Counted from the first letter of the stretch, positions 9,387 to 18,379 are shown. The stretch: 64,000 nt of DNA from CAIWHR01 sp963843595 (GCA_963843595.1 CAWJLG010000016.1:186001-250000), one strand, 5' to 3'. Numbers and translations: made by a program. Notes: generated by a model not told the origin, from the sequence alone.

Positions 9387-11213
9387 GTGAAACCTTGCCT
9401 TTCCCACACTGAACGGTCGCAGGTGCAGGCCGACATCGTCGCGTGCTTGCGCGGCATTTCCCGTCTTTCGCTGCGTGCACTGCGTGCCATCGTCGGCACG
9501 GGAATCGTCACAGCCGTGCTCCTGACGTTGTCGGGTCCCACCATGGCTAAACCGCCCGCGTTCGCGGCCGGCAGAATTCTAGTCGCACCCAAGGCAGGCG
9601 TAACCGACGCCGACTTCGGCGCCGCCCTCGCCGCCCACGGCGCCCACTCGCAGGGGAAACTACGCGGCCTCAACGTCCATCTCGTCACGCTTCCGCCGGG
9701 ACAGTCCGAGGCCGACACCGTGGCCAAGCTGGCCCGCCATCCGCTCGTCAAGTTCGCCGAACTCGACGAGGTCGCGGCGCCCGCCGGCACCACGAATGAC
9801 CCCTATCTTGCGAACGAGTGGCACCTTCCGAAGATCGACGCTCTCACCGCGTGGAATTCGTCGATCGGGACCGGAACGATCATTGCGATCCTCGACACCG
9901 GCGTCGACTCGACGCACCCGGATCTGGCCGCCCAGGTCGTTCCGGGCTGGAATGCCTACGACAACAACAGCAACACGGCCGACGTGTACGGCCACGGCAC
10001 AGGCGTTGCGGGTACGGCCGCCGCTGCCGCGAACAACGCCACGGGGGTGGCCTCGGTGGCGTGGGGCGCGCGAATCATGCCGATCCGAATCACCGACACC
10101 TCGGGCTACGCATACTGGAGCACGACGGCGCAGGGCCTTACCTGGGCCGTCGACAACGGTGCGCGCGTCGCGAACATCAGCTTCCTCGGCGTTGCCGGCA
10201 GCTCGACGGTACAGAGCGCGGCCCAGTACATGCGCAGCAAGGGCGGGGTCGTGGCCGTCAGCGCGGGCAACAATGGCATCGCCGAGACGACCCCGTCAAC
10301 CGACACGATGATCGTGGTGTCGGCGACCGACGCGTCGGATACCAAGACTTCCTGGTCGAGCTACGGCGCGTTCGTCGATCTCGCCGCCCCCGGACAGGGC
10401 ATCTACACGACAGCACGCGGCGGCGGCTACCAGTCCGCATCCGGCACGTCGTTCTCGAGTCCGATCGTCGCCGGCGTCGCGGCACTGGTGAAGGGGATGC
10501 ATCCCGAGTTCACCGCGGCACAAATCGAGTCCGCGCTGTTCTCGAGTGCCATCGACCTGGGTGCGGCCGGTAAGGACACGCTATACGGATATGGCCGGGT
10601 CAGCGCATCGGGCGCCGTGGCCGCCGCCGCCTCTGCGCCTGCCGACACGACCGCCCCGACCGTGGCTATCGCCGCGCCAACTGGAGGCACCGTCAGCGGA
10701 TCGGTCAGTGTGAGCGTGAGCGCCAGCGACAACGTTGGCGTCGCGCGCGTGGATCTTTGGGCAAACGGACAACTGGTTGGATCGGATGCCGCGTCGCCCT
10801 ACAGCTTCTCGTGGAATTCCGCGACGGTAGCGGATGGATCAGCGACGCTTACCGCGGTCGCCTACGACGCGGCGGGCAACAATAAGTCCTCGACCCCGGT
10901 CGCAGTGACGGTCGCCAACGCGTCGACGAAGGTGGCCGACACAACCCCGCCTACAGTGGCGATCACCAATCCGGGCAACGGGACCAAGTTAGGCAAGGGC
11001 AGCGTAACGGTGTCCGCGTCGGCATCGGACGCCAGCGGGCTCTCATCCGTGAAACTTTCGATCGACGGGGTCACGGTTGCGAGCGGCAACACCGGGACGT
11101 TGAGCTACAAGTGGAACACGCGGAACGTTGCGGCCGGAACGCACACGATCGCCGTGTGGGCGCAGGACCAGATCGGCAATGCCGCGTCGAAGTCGGTGAG
11201 TGTCACCAAATAG
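9387..11213 (+). CDS. Secreted subtilisin-like (S8) serine protease with two Ig-like domains
   Basis: 608 residues, intact. N-terminal membrane/signal segment around residues 32-54 (VGTGIVTAVLLTLSG then PTMA), a short inhibitor-like propeptide (residues ~60-128), then the S8 catalytic domain with D170 (AILDTGVDSTHPDL), H203 (YGHGTGVAG) and S355 (SGTSFSSPIVAG). Two ~85-residue bacterial Ig-like domains follow, each opening with D-T-(A/P)-P-T-V-A-I (about 425 and 523) and ending in S-V-S-V-T-K. The start is a GTG after CGGAG. Expression is probably tied to c-di-GMP through the riboswitch upstream, so the enzyme may act in biofilm build-up or dispersal. Substrate unknown. Confidence 0.92.
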   Translation: MKPCLSHTERSQVQADIVACLRGISRLSLRALRAIVGTGIVTAVLLTLSGPTMAKPPAFAAGRILVAPKAGVTDADFGAALAAHGAHSQGKLRGLNVHLVTLPPGQSEADTVAKLARHPLVKFAELDEVAAPAGTTNDPYLANEWHLPKIDALTAWNSSIGTGTIIAILDTGVDSTHPDLAAQVVPGWNAYDNNSNTADVYGHGTGVAGTAAAAANNATGVASVAWGARIMPIRITDTSGYAYWSTTAQGLTWAVDNGARVANISFLGVAGSSTVQSAAQYMRSKGGVVAVSAGNNGIAETTPSTDTMIVVSATDASDTKTSWSSYGAFVDLAAPGQGIYTTARGGGYQSASGTSFSSPIVAGVAALVKGMHPEFTAAQIESALFSSAIDLGAAGKDTLYGYGRVSASGAVAAAASAPADTTAPTVAIAAPTGGTVSGSVSVSVSASDNVGVARVDLWANGQLVGSDAASPYSFSWNSATVADGSATLTAVAYDAAGNNKSSTPVAVTVANASTKVADTTPPTVAITNPGNGTKLGKGSVTVSASASDASGLSSVKLSIDGVTVASGNTGTLSYKWNTRNVAAGTHTIAVWAQDQIGNAASKSVSVTK

Positions 11214-11437
11214 GCCGGTCACAACGAACACCGAACAAGCAACGCCGGCTGCCATGAAGCAGCTGGCATTGCCTTGCTAAGCGCGTCATGGCCGACGCGT
11301 CGTCCGTCGGGCATTGCTTCGGGGCGTTTCTGCGCTGACCCGTCGCGGCAAAGCGATCACCTCTCTTTGCCTCTGGCCGAGGCGCCCGGTGGCGTGTACG
11401 TTCCCGCGGCGCCCCGCTGCATCTCGTTGAGGAAGAC

Positions 11438-12520
11438 CTAATAAACCCCGGGGACGAAACGGTAGGGCACCTTGCGACAGTAGGCGTCGTACTCGCCATC
11501 GACCTTGTTCAGGTGATCTTCTTCCGTGAGAGCGCGCAATGCATACACCGCGGTCCACGCACCAGACGGAGCCCGCCACAACGACGGCGCTCCACGCAGA
11601 CCGCTCCCATGCTTCCAAGATCGCGGGGGTGGCTCCTAGCCACACGCGAGGTTCTTGCACATATAGGCAGGGTGACGGACAAACCGGTAGGGGCCGTGAC
11701 TGATGATTCCGCGGTGCGTGAGGTTGCTCGCCTTCAAGTTCAGCGCGACGGACGCCGATGCATAAATCGCCATCAGGAAAAGCAACGATGCGCCTATCGC
11801 GACATGCACGACGGGATGGTCGAAATGGGGAAACTCAGCGGACCTCCAGCCCAATATCTGGACAACGACGCCATTGAACGGTGGATAACAAACCAATGCC
11901 ACCGCCCATCCGAGCAGGGTGGGGTCAACCGAACGAATCTCGTTCTTCAGTCCCGGGTGTTCGACGAGGTAGCCGACCGTGAAGAAGACGACATCGAGGA
12001 ACAGTATGAGTTGGAACAGGAACCAGTACCCATGGGAATTGAAGACGCGCAGGAAATCAGTCCGGATGATGGAGACGTGATTGATGACGTATGCACCGTT
12101 CGCGACCATATTGCCCGTAAAATCGAAGAGGGAAAGTACCATTAGCGGGGCAAAGAATCCCTTCAGCAGGATCGTGAGCAGCCCCAATCGGTCTTGGTAG
12201 GGAAGTCCCTCGCGGACGGTGATTACGGGGGATGCTACGACGGCCCTAAGCGCACGCAGGGCGCCTATGGACTTAGACTCCTTGGGGAGCTGCTCGGTGA
12301 GGTAGAAGACTAGGAGCAGCAGGCTGTACGCGACATAGCCGCCCGTCAAGACGTCGGTTCCCGAAATCCGGATTCCCTCGTTCCAGATCTGTCGCAGCCC
12401 GGCGCTGTGCGGCGAGAAGCGGTAGATCAGGAACGAGCACGTCACGAATAGGAACGAGGCGGAGAAGTTCTTTGCCCGTTGCCCAAGTAGGAGCCGTCGT
12501 GCGATTACGGTGTCCGCCAT
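11438..12520 (-). CDS. ICMT/PEMT-like integral membrane methyltransferase, frameshifted
   Basis: Polytopic protein of the isoprenylcysteine carboxyl methyltransferase-like family, likely SAM-dependent. It begins MADTVIARRLLLGQ, has about seven hydrophobic segments, and ends with the family's SAM-binding region: ISHGPYRFVRHPAYMCKNLA, then after indels near 11640 and 11565, YALRALTEEDHL and YCRKVPYRFVPGVY. The HGPYRxVRHPxY and (E)EDxHL...Y..Y..VPYRFxP motifs are typical. The substrate cannot be read from sequence. It lies just after a hairpin that ends the PEP-CTERM gene, so it may have its own promoter. Nothing was found between its stop and the S8 protease except a weak hairpin near 11245. 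Confidence 0.8.
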
Positions 12521-12634
12521 GTCTGGGACCGCGATGCTTCAACCATCCGCACAGGGAGCCAGTCCGTTGGGTCACCGAATAAACCGATGACGGCCGGGAG
12601 CCCAGCAGTCCTCCGGGGTCTGCTCCGATAACGC

Positions 12635-12658
12635 GAAGCCCCGGCGAACCGGGGCTTC
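12635..12658 (-). terminator. Strong hairpin after the PEP-CTERM gene
   Basis: Perfect 10-bp stem GAAGCCCCGG / CCGGGGCTTC with a 4-base loop, right after the end of the PEP-CTERM protein gene and before the methyltransferase. There is no T-run on either side, so it may be a transcript-stabilising hairpin or a weak terminator. Confidence 0.5.
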
Positions 12659-12674
12659 ATACGAGCAAACCGGA

Positions 12675-13663
12675 TCAGTGCGCGTTACGCGTGCGCCTGT
12701 CTATTGCGACGGTATTGGAACAATCCGCGAGAATAGCCAAACAGCCCAAGAGACTCAACGTGCTCGGTTCCGGGATCTGGCTGGGTGGGCCACCGTTGCG
12801 CTGCTGCTGGTGCTGCTGGTGCTGCTGGTGCTGCTGGTGCTGCTGCTCGGAATCTCCCGACTGAGGAACGCCCACTCCTCAGGTGTACTTTCCGCTGGAT
12901 AGCCTGCTATTCCCCCCGGGCTAACGCGATCTACCATACCAAACTCGTTGTAAAGGACAAAATAGTCGTTGAAGCTGAATGGTGCCAGGAGGCCAAAGGG
13001 AATATAGGCGATGATGTCGAATTGGCCACTCCCGCCCCCATGAATGTACGAATCGAAATTGATCTGGTTGTTCGTACCCTTAGCTTGTGGACCGCACGGG
13101 CCTATCAAGTTGCAGTCCAGTTCCCAGATCAGCGTACCCAACCCGGAAGCGTAACCCGTGTACGTCCCTCCGGTTGAAGCAGGGGCGATGTATAGCTCGA
13201 GCTCCTGCAGAGAAATAAGCGGCTTCGTACCATCCTGCGGCTCGTACATGTCGAGAATGAGGGCGAAATACTGGTTCGCGCCGATGGTCACAGGTGCAAG
13301 GTTACCCACCTTTACCGACCGATTATCCTGGGTGGGGTTGTTCTCATCAAACTCCATTGGCCGGTAGTCCGAGTTATACCCCCGTTCCTCGGTATTGTTG
13401 CCGTGCTGCTGCAACTTGAAGAAGGAATTGAATGCCCCGTACCCCGACCCTGCGCCGGTGTTGTATGGCGCCACCTGAAAGATTGCATCGTTTATCGTAA
13501 CCTGGTCGCTTGGACAAGCGCTCCCACTGCACGGGGTAACGGTTCCGCCATTTCCGTGCCAATTAAATTCAGCACGGTACCCTGCGCCCATCCTGCCGCG
13601 AACAGAGGCAGGAGCTGCCAAACTCAATGTCGCGAACTGCACGTTCTTAGTACGCGCAACCAT
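12675..13663 (-). CDS. PEP-CTERM exported protein with Ser/Thr repeat linker, frameshifted
   Basis: Predicted exported surface protein. Start MVARTKNVQFATLSLAA (13663; an in-frame start exists at 13693) with a weak hydrophobic leader. The ectodomain is about 270 residues, Gly/Asn/aromatic-rich, with paired cysteines. A Ser-Ser-Thr repeat linker precedes the sorting signal, whose PEP motif IPEPSTLSLLG is read in a different frame, so an indel lies near 12795. Past PEP the hydrophobic helix and basic tail are poor in any single frame; one alternative frame ends YRRNRQAHA with the expected arginines. A second indel near 12755 is therefore likely. Exosortase would cleave at the PEP motif. No domain was recognised in the ectodomain. 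Confidence 0.75.
12804..12839 (-). repeat. 9-bp tandem repeat (CAGCAGCAC)n, four copies
   Basis: Four exact copies of a 9-base unit (CTGCTGGTG on the plus strand) encode the Ser-Ser-Thr linker just before the PEP motif. A unit of nine bases means copy-number changes keep the frame and only alter linker length. Confidence 0.85.
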
Positions 13664-13772
13664 GACCGCTCCCTTTGGACACTTCGCTCGCACCTCCGTT
13701 ACTACTCAGAAAACTCGAATAACGGTGCGCACCGAATCGACGCACATCATGCCCAACGCTGCGGACGTGGTT

Positions 13773-13788
13773 AGCAATAAGCTGGCCT
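13773..13788 (-). promoter_or_regulatory. Possible sigma-54 promoter of the PEP-CTERM gene
   Basis: AGGCCAGCTTATTGCT read on the minus strand has GG and GC exactly 12 bases apart and a perfect TTGC -12 element, but a poor -24 element (GGCCAG rather than GGCACG). It lies about 110 bp before the ATG at 13663, where a PrsR/RpoN-controlled promoter would be expected. The rest of 13789-14305 shows no gene I can support. Confidence 0.35.
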
Positions 13789-14305
13789 GCAATTTTCGTT
13801 CCTCGATATTCGCATCGGCTTGCAACGGATGAATGCGAAGGTAAGTATTCTGAGTATCGGATCCTTTTAGCGCGGCAAACCTAGAGTCAAGGGCAATAAT
13901 GTAAGCGATCCCGACATGAGCAGGGACAATGTCAGCAATGTTCGGCCGGGACATTCGCCGTCGCGCGACATAGCGTCGCGGTATTCTGCCCACTGAGATG
14001 CCTGTAATGTGCCTCTCGTGCAGCGGTACGCCCTTTTCACGCGCTCCCCGAGTACTTGGCGGCGAGGCCCTGTAGCAACTCGTAATCCACTAGGGTCTTG
14101 TTTTCACGACGGATTTGACAAGGGGCGGGCAGTAAACCCAGGGCGCCGGGCCTACGTATGGGTCCAGTACTCGCGGACGGACGAAGCAATCCCATGCGAC
14201 AAAGCGCGCTGCATCATCGTCAAGTTGGCGTGACCTGCGCCAGTGTCCGCGCGGGTCGAGTGTAAGAATCAGCGACATTTCGCTGCAATAACTCGCGGAT
14301 GCCTT

Positions 14306-14372
14306 ACCGCGCCCCTTGCCCGCTGACGAGCCAATGGACGAGAATCATTTATTACGGATCTGACCCGGTGTT
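14306..14372 (+). repeat. Decayed repeat unit: epsB 3'-end scrap plus element right end
   Basis: The first ~25 bases (TACCGCGCCCCTTGCCCGCT, then GACGA) nearly equal the last codons of the epsB gene at 15743-15770. They run directly into a degenerate right half of the 126-bp element (GACGAGAATC, TTATTACG, ATCTGACCC). This is a short, damaged copy of the junction seen at 15736-15743. Confidence 0.6.
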
Positions 14373-14396
14373 GCGGGAATCACCGGCGGTCCGGCC

Positions 14397-14579
14397 AATT
14401 CCTACCGCGCCTTTGCCCGCTCGCGACCACTAGGATGGGGTCGAGCAGCAGCGAGTGATTCCTGACGTAGTATTGGTGGAACGTACTCGATCGTCGTCAC
14501 CGCTGCTCGAACGACGCCCCGTTCGCGAAGCGGACCTGCGCAAGCCGGTATGGCCGGGTGACTGCTGGCGCAGCGGTTT
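14397..14579 (-). pseudogene. Decayed duplicate of the epsB 3' end
   Basis: About 180 bases align by eye with 15743-15930, the last ~60 codons of epsB copy 1, for example GAGTGATTCCTGACGTAGTA versus GAGTGATTCTTGACGTAATA, and CGGACCTGCGCAAGCCGGT versus CGGACCTGCGCCCAGCCGGT. It contains many substitutions and indels and no open frame. It ends exactly where element copy A begins. A remnant of a segmental duplication. Confidence 0.75.
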
Positions 14580-14705
14580 GGGGTCAGAACGTAACAATGT
14601 GCCCGCCCAAGAACCGCCGGATGACGTCACCGAACACGAAAAGTGCGCTTCCCCCGAGGGGGGCGCGCCAATCGACGAGAATCGATCTGTTACGCATCGG
14701 ACACC
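14580..14705. repeat. 126-bp inverted-repeat element, copy A
   Basis: Begins GGGGTCAGAACGTAACAA and ends near TGTTACGCATCGGACACC, so its ends are imperfect inverted repeats of about 20 bp. It has the same length and internal blocks (CCCGCCCAA, GGATGACGTC, ATCGACGAGAATCGAT) as copy B at 15611. No coding capacity. It resembles the short palindromic, non-autonomous elements often scattered in betaproteobacteria (REP/MITE-like); no transposase is present here. Confidence 0.75.
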
Positions 14706-14829
14706 GTTTGCTCCAAAAGGCATCGCCCGCGTACGTCTCGAGGTCGGTGAAATCGTTCTCGCTGAAGTGCATTGGTATGAGGCAACCGGCATTGGCAAGC
14801 GGGAATTCAAGATCAAGCGCATCCTGTAA
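14706..14829 (+). pseudogene. 5'-truncated small conserved protein
   Basis: Coding end of a small protein, RVRLEVGEIVLAEVHWYEAT followed by GIGKREFKIKRIL. The HWYEATGIGKREFKIKR tail looks like a conserved short protein family, but its N-terminus is replaced by element copy A, which ends right where the recognisable frame begins. It stops 12 bases before the next small gene, suggesting a former two-gene unit. Function unknown. Confidence 0.5.
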
Positions 14830-14841
14830 CTGGAAATAGCC

Positions 14842-15069
14842 ATGGCGAAAACTGCAAAACGGCTCGTCGTCTGCGTGAAGAACGAGGGTTACGATGTGTC
14901 GCTCGAACGTCGCAAACTGTACGTCGCCATCGTCGACCCTGTGGCCGAGAAACACGGACAACTGCGTGTAGTCGACGAATCGGGTGAGGATTATCTGTAC
15001 CCACGGGAATTCTTTGTCCCTGTGGAGCTACCACAGTCCGTACGTCGCGCCGTGTTATTGGCGGCCTGA
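14842..15069 (+). CDS. Conserved 75-residue hypothetical protein
   Basis: MAKTAKRLVVCVKNEGYDVS with L-E-R-R-K-L-Y-V-A-I-V-D-P, then GQLRVVDESGEDYLYP, EFFVPVELPQSVRRAVLLAA. The pattern (short beta-rich protein with a VCVKNEG opening and DESGEDYLYP core) is one I recognise as a widespread uncharacterised small protein of proteobacteria, often near other small accessory genes. Intact, preceded by a truncated partner 12 bases upstream, and in a repeat-rich stretch. No function assigned. Confidence 0.7.
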   Translation: MAKTAKRLVVCVKNEGYDVSLERRKLYVAIVDPVAEKHGQLRVVDESGEDYLYPREFFVPVELPQSVRRAVLLAA

Positions 15070-15239
15070 TCGCGCTAATTGGCCTTCGTCCAGCACGGAC
15101 TCCGACCGATGGGGTATCGCCTCCGCCATTGGTGCCGGCTAACTCGGACGCTGCCAGCGGGATCCGTCCTCGCCCCGCTGAACCGTAAGCGTCTGTTCCA
15201 TACGGTCTTGGCGAAAAGCTTCGGACCATGCGGTGCGAG

Positions 15240-15583
15240 CTAAGGGAAGCGCCGAGCGAATTGCATCCAAGCCTTGAGCCAGCGGGCTTCGATCGGCGTG
15301 AGATTGGGAAACTCAATCGATTCAAGAGCGACCCGCAGCGCGCCGCTTCCCCCGTCCGCAGACCGCCACGACGGCCATCTCGTTGGCGAGATCGAAGCGA
15401 TGGAGGGTTACCTCCTCTCCCATGAGCTTGACCCGATCGAACCGCTCAAACATTGTCTCGATGCAGGTGAGCCAGGCCGAGGCTTGCTCGTAGTCACCAT
15501 AGGCGTCGGTGAGAGCCAGCCGCGATGCAAGTCTTGACCGTCTTGCATTGTTGCATCTCCGCGAGAAGATCTGGCATGTCCAT
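15240..15583 (-). pseudogene. Conserved hypothetical protein, frameshifted
   Basis: Joined frames give MDMPDLLAEMQQC, then LTDAYGDYEQASAWLTCIE, FERFDRVKLMGEEVTL, DLANEMAVVAVC, and after another shift VALESIEFPNLTPIEARWL with a C-terminus QFARRFP. Two indels are needed (near 15520 and 15355). The product would be about 115 residues, soluble and acidic in its first half. No known function. It converges toward the 75-residue gene on the plus strand and abuts element copy B at its 5' side, so decay as well as sequence error is possible. Confidence 0.55.
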
Positions 15584-15610
15584 GCTTGCGGTCGAGGCGA
15601 GGGGTGGTTT

Positions 15611-15736
15611 GGGGTCAGAAACGTAACAATGCACCCGCCCAAATACCGCGGGATGACGTCCACCCAACACGAACCACTGTTTACCCTGAGGGCGCGAGCG
15701 AATCGACGAGAATCGATTTGTTACGTATCTGACCCC
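15611..15736. repeat. 126-bp inverted-repeat element, copy B
   Basis: The best preserved copy. Left end GGGGTCAGAAACGTAACAA; right end TTGTTACGTATCTGACCCC, the reverse complement apart from one base. It ends 7 bp from the stop codon of epsB copy 1, so it could also serve as a transcription-end hairpin for that gene. Confidence 0.8.
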
Positions 15737-15742
15737 GTTTGC

Positions 15743-17119
15743 TTACCGCGCCCCCTGCCCGCTGACGACCACCCGCACGGTGTCGAGCAGGATATGGGTA
15801 TCGAGAAACAGTGAGTGATTCTTGACGTAATACAGGTCGTACTCGAGCTTCGTCACCGCGTCCTCGAACGTCGCGCCATAGGTGAACCGGACCTGCGCCC
15901 AGCCGGTGATGCCGGGCTTGACGGCGTGGCGCACGGCGTAGAACGGAACCTGCTCGACCAGCGCGCGCACGAACTGCGGCCGCTCCGGCCGCGGACCGAC
16001 GATGCTCATCTCGCCCTTGAGGACGTTGATGAGCTGCGGCAGCTCGTCGATCCTCGTGCGGCGGATGAAGTGGCCGACGCGAGTAACGCGCGGATCCTTG
16101 TCGGTCGCCCATCGCGCGACGCCATCCTGCTCCGCGTCCTGCGTCATGCTGCGGAACTTGAGGATCTGGAACGTCTTGCCGCCTTGGCCGACGCGCTCCT
16201 GGCGATAGAGGATCGGCCCGCGCGATTCGAGCTTGATCGCGAGCGCCGTGAGCAGCAGGACCGGCAGCGCAATCGTGGACAGGATCAGGCAGGCAAAGAG
16301 ATCGGACACGCCCTTGAGTGTCCTGTTCAGCCAGCCTTGCCGGAATCCGTCGCCGTAGATCAACCAGCTGCTCTTGAGCGAATCGACGGGGATCCGACCT
16401 TCGACGCGCTCGAAGAAGCCGGCCAGGCTGGTGACCTGGATGCCGGCGAGCCGGCAATTCAGCAGGTCGTTTATGGGCAGGACGCCGCCACGCTGCTCGC
16501 GCACGGCGACGATCAATTCGGTCGCCTCGGTTCGCTCGACCGCCTGCTTAAGTGACCACGACGAAGGCAGAATGCGCGTCGTGGCAACCATCGGGGCCTC
16601 CGCGGAGCCCAGCGGATAGAAGCCGACGATCGTCAGACGCAAGTGGGCGTCCTCTGCGTTCATCTTCTCCAGCCGCAATGCGTCGTGCCCCGTGCCGAGC
16701 ACCAGAACGCGATGGGGGAAGAGCGCGCGGCGCAGCGACGGCTCGATCACCTGCCGGGCCGCCACGACACCGCCCAACGAATAGAGCGTGATCACGCCGA
16801 GCGAGTCCTGGAACAGCTCGCCGTGCCGGACGAGTCCGAACATCGCGTAAGCCGCAACAAATGAAAACCCCAGCGCGAGAACCGTGCGGGAAAAATAGGC
16901 GGCGAACGTGAGCCGACGATCGTTGCGGTACAGGCCGAGCATGCTGCTGATACTCACCATCAGCACCGAAAACATCAGCGCCGGAAGCGTGATGTTGAGC
17001 TCGGGCAGCGCGTAATGGATGCGGTTGAGCTTGATCGCCGCGACGACGGCAATGAAAAACAGCACGCCCTCCACGATGGCCTGGAGGAACGTTGCAGCCG
17101 ATGCGTTGAGGCGGGTCAT
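15743..17119 (-). CDS. epsB: EpsB-type sugar transferase, copy 1 (PEP-CTERM/EPS system)
   Basis: Intact 458-residue polyisoprenyl-phosphate sugar-1-P transferase, the priming enzyme of exopolysaccharide assembly. N-terminal half: four membrane helices and a CoA-binding-like domain (RVLVLGTGHDALRLEKM). C-terminal half: one membrane helix and the bacterial sugar transferase domain with ILYRQERVGQGGKTFQILKF, RSMTQDAE, RIDELPQLINVLKGEMSIVG and PRPERP, then VKPGITGWAQV. Full-length match to the class associated with exosortase loci. The ATG at 17119 precedes a membrane-targeting N-terminus; an upstream in-frame start adds only basic residues. Its 3' end has been duplicated at 14397-14579. It lies 402 bp downstream of the YdcF gene, so it probably has its own promoter. 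Confidence 0.92.
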   Translation of the reverse strand: MTRLNASAATFLQAIVEGVLFFIAVVAAIKLNRIHYALPELNITLPALMFSVLMVSISSMLGLYRNDRRLTFAAYFSRTVLALGFSFVAAYAMFGLVRHGELFQDSLGVITLYSLGGVVAARQVIEPSLRRALFPHRVLVLGTGHDALRLEKMNAEDAHLRLTIVGFYPLGSAEAPMVATTRILPSSWSLKQAVERTEATELIVAVREQRGGVLPINDLLNCRLAGIQVTSLAGFFERVEGRIPVDSLKSSWLIYGDGFRQGWLNRTLKGVSDLFACLILSTIALPVLLLTALAIKLESRGPILYRQERVGQGGKTFQILKFRSMTQDAEQDGVARWATDKDPRVTRVGHFIRRTRIDELPQLINVLKGEMSIVGPRPERPQFVRALVEQVPFYAVRHAVKPGITGWAQVRFTYGATFEDAVTKLEYDLYYVKNHSLFLDTHILLDTVRVVVSGQGAR

Positions 17120-17521
17120 GGCATTGCCGCGTTCCCTACGGTCGCCGCCATGGCGCATCCGTCGATGACAATGCAATTGATACCGATGCGACCCAACGTG
17201 TGGCTATCGAGGCTCACACGGAGAGCCTGCCGCCTCCGTGTTGCAGCGGTATTTCGCTGCAGGGCGTCACGCCGCTTGAACGAGCCGACGCCTGAGATGG
17301 CGCCGAGACTGGAAGAGATCCGCATCGGTGATCTGTCCGGCGTTTTCCCCCCTCGTGCGTTCCCGAGTCTGCCGCCCGGGTGCTCGTCCAAATTATCGCC
17401 GATAACCTTCGCGATGCGATGTGAATATCCGACAAACGGCAACGCGCCTCCGCACCGCGGGGTGCGACAAAATGCATCAGGGATCAGGGCGTTGTAGCGG
17501 ACAGCTGAGGTGGCGCGTCGA
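17120..17521. other. Intergenic region upstream of epsB copy 1
   Basis: About 400 bp between two minus-strand genes. No gene, RNA or good sigma-54 site was seen. AT-rich patches around 17390-17430 could hold a promoter, but I cannot mark -35/-10 boxes with confidence. Confidence 0.4.
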
Positions 17522-18379
17522 TTATCTGGCCATCGACTTGACCGTACGAACGGCAATCGCCAGCAATTCGTAGCTCGCGTAGTAGCTTCCTGCCAAGCCG
17601 CCCAGGCTCGGGACATAGTCGAGCACGTCGTCGTACTCGAATTGAGGAATCAGCGTCGGCGCCGGAACGACGTCGAGCCCCGCTGCCGCAAACTCCGCGA
17701 TCGCGCGTCGCATGTCGAGCGCGTGCGCGACGAGCACGATGCGACCGACGCCCTCGGCTTTCAGGATGCGCGCCGAGAACAGCGCATTCTCGTGGGTGTT
17801 GCGCGATCGCGGCTCGACCCAGCGAACCGGCACCCCGTATTCGCGCTCGAGGACGTCGCGCATCAAGTGCGCCTCGGTCGCGCCGCCGAACGACGAGCCG
17901 CCGGTGACCAAGACCGGGAGTCCGGTCTCGCGCGCGACGCGGGCCCCGTAGCGAACGCGCTCGAGCGTGAGCCGTCCCACCGTGTCGCCGCCGTATTCGA
18001 CGGCATCCGGGCGGACCCCGCCGCCGAGAACGACGATGGCCTGCGCGCTGCGCGCGCGCTCGAGATCGAGCACCCCGGCAACGTCCAAGGGGCGCATCAG
18101 CAGCGACGCGACCACCGGGACCGACAACGCCACGAGAGTGGCCACTCCGACGACCGCCAGTGCGTTCCCCGTTCGGGGTCGAAATCGTCGCAACCACAGC
18201 CCGAGCGCGGCCACCAGCAACGGGCCCGTCGGCGGCAGAATCAGCGCCTTGGCCAGTGGCTTCAGCCAGTTAAGGTCGTCCAGTGGAGCCCCCGCGGGTT
18301 GCGCGTGCGTAGCAAGTGTCGCCCGCGGCGATCGTGCCCCGATTCGTGCGGGGCTCGGCAACGTTCCAGGAAAGCGCAT
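17522..18379 (-). CDS. YdcF/ElyC-family (DUF218) membrane protein
   Basis: Inner-membrane protein with two N-terminal helices (LLVAALGLWL and VVGVATLVALSVPVVASLL) and a cytoplasmic or periplasmic DUF218 domain. Visible DUF218 blocks: QAIVVLGGGVRPDAVEYGG, LPVLVTGGSSFGGATEA, WVEPRSRNTHENALF, IVLVAHALDMRRA. Family members (SanA, ElyC, YdcF) affect envelope or polysaccharide integrity; the reaction is not established. The annotated start at 18379 is the longest; the natural one may be 30-35 codons downstream, since the first residues are Pro/Arg-rich with no membrane character. Next to epsB, an envelope-polysaccharide role is plausible. Confidence 0.85.
   Translation of the reverse strand: MRFPGTLPSPARIGARSPRATLATHAQPAGAPLDDLNWLKPLAKALILPPTGPLLVAALGLWLRRFRPRTGNALAVVGVATLVALSVPVVASLLMRPLDVAGVLDLERARSAQAIVVLGGGVRPDAVEYGGDTVGRLTLERVRYGARVARETGLPVLVTGGSSFGGATEAHLMRDVLEREYGVPVRWVEPRSRNTHENALFSARILKAEGVGRIVLVAHALDMRRAIAEFAAAGLDVVPAPTLIPQFEYDDVLDYVPSLGGLAGSYYASYELLAIAVRTVKSMAR

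Noticed and set aside
11236..11280. Hairpin GCCGGCTGC/GCAGCTGGC after the S8 protease as a terminator
   Set aside because: The stem has a mismatch and there is no T-run, so it is too weak to list.
13706..13993. 95-codon open frame upstream of the first PEP-CTERM gene
   Set aside because: No family features, and it covers the place where the promoter of that gene should be.
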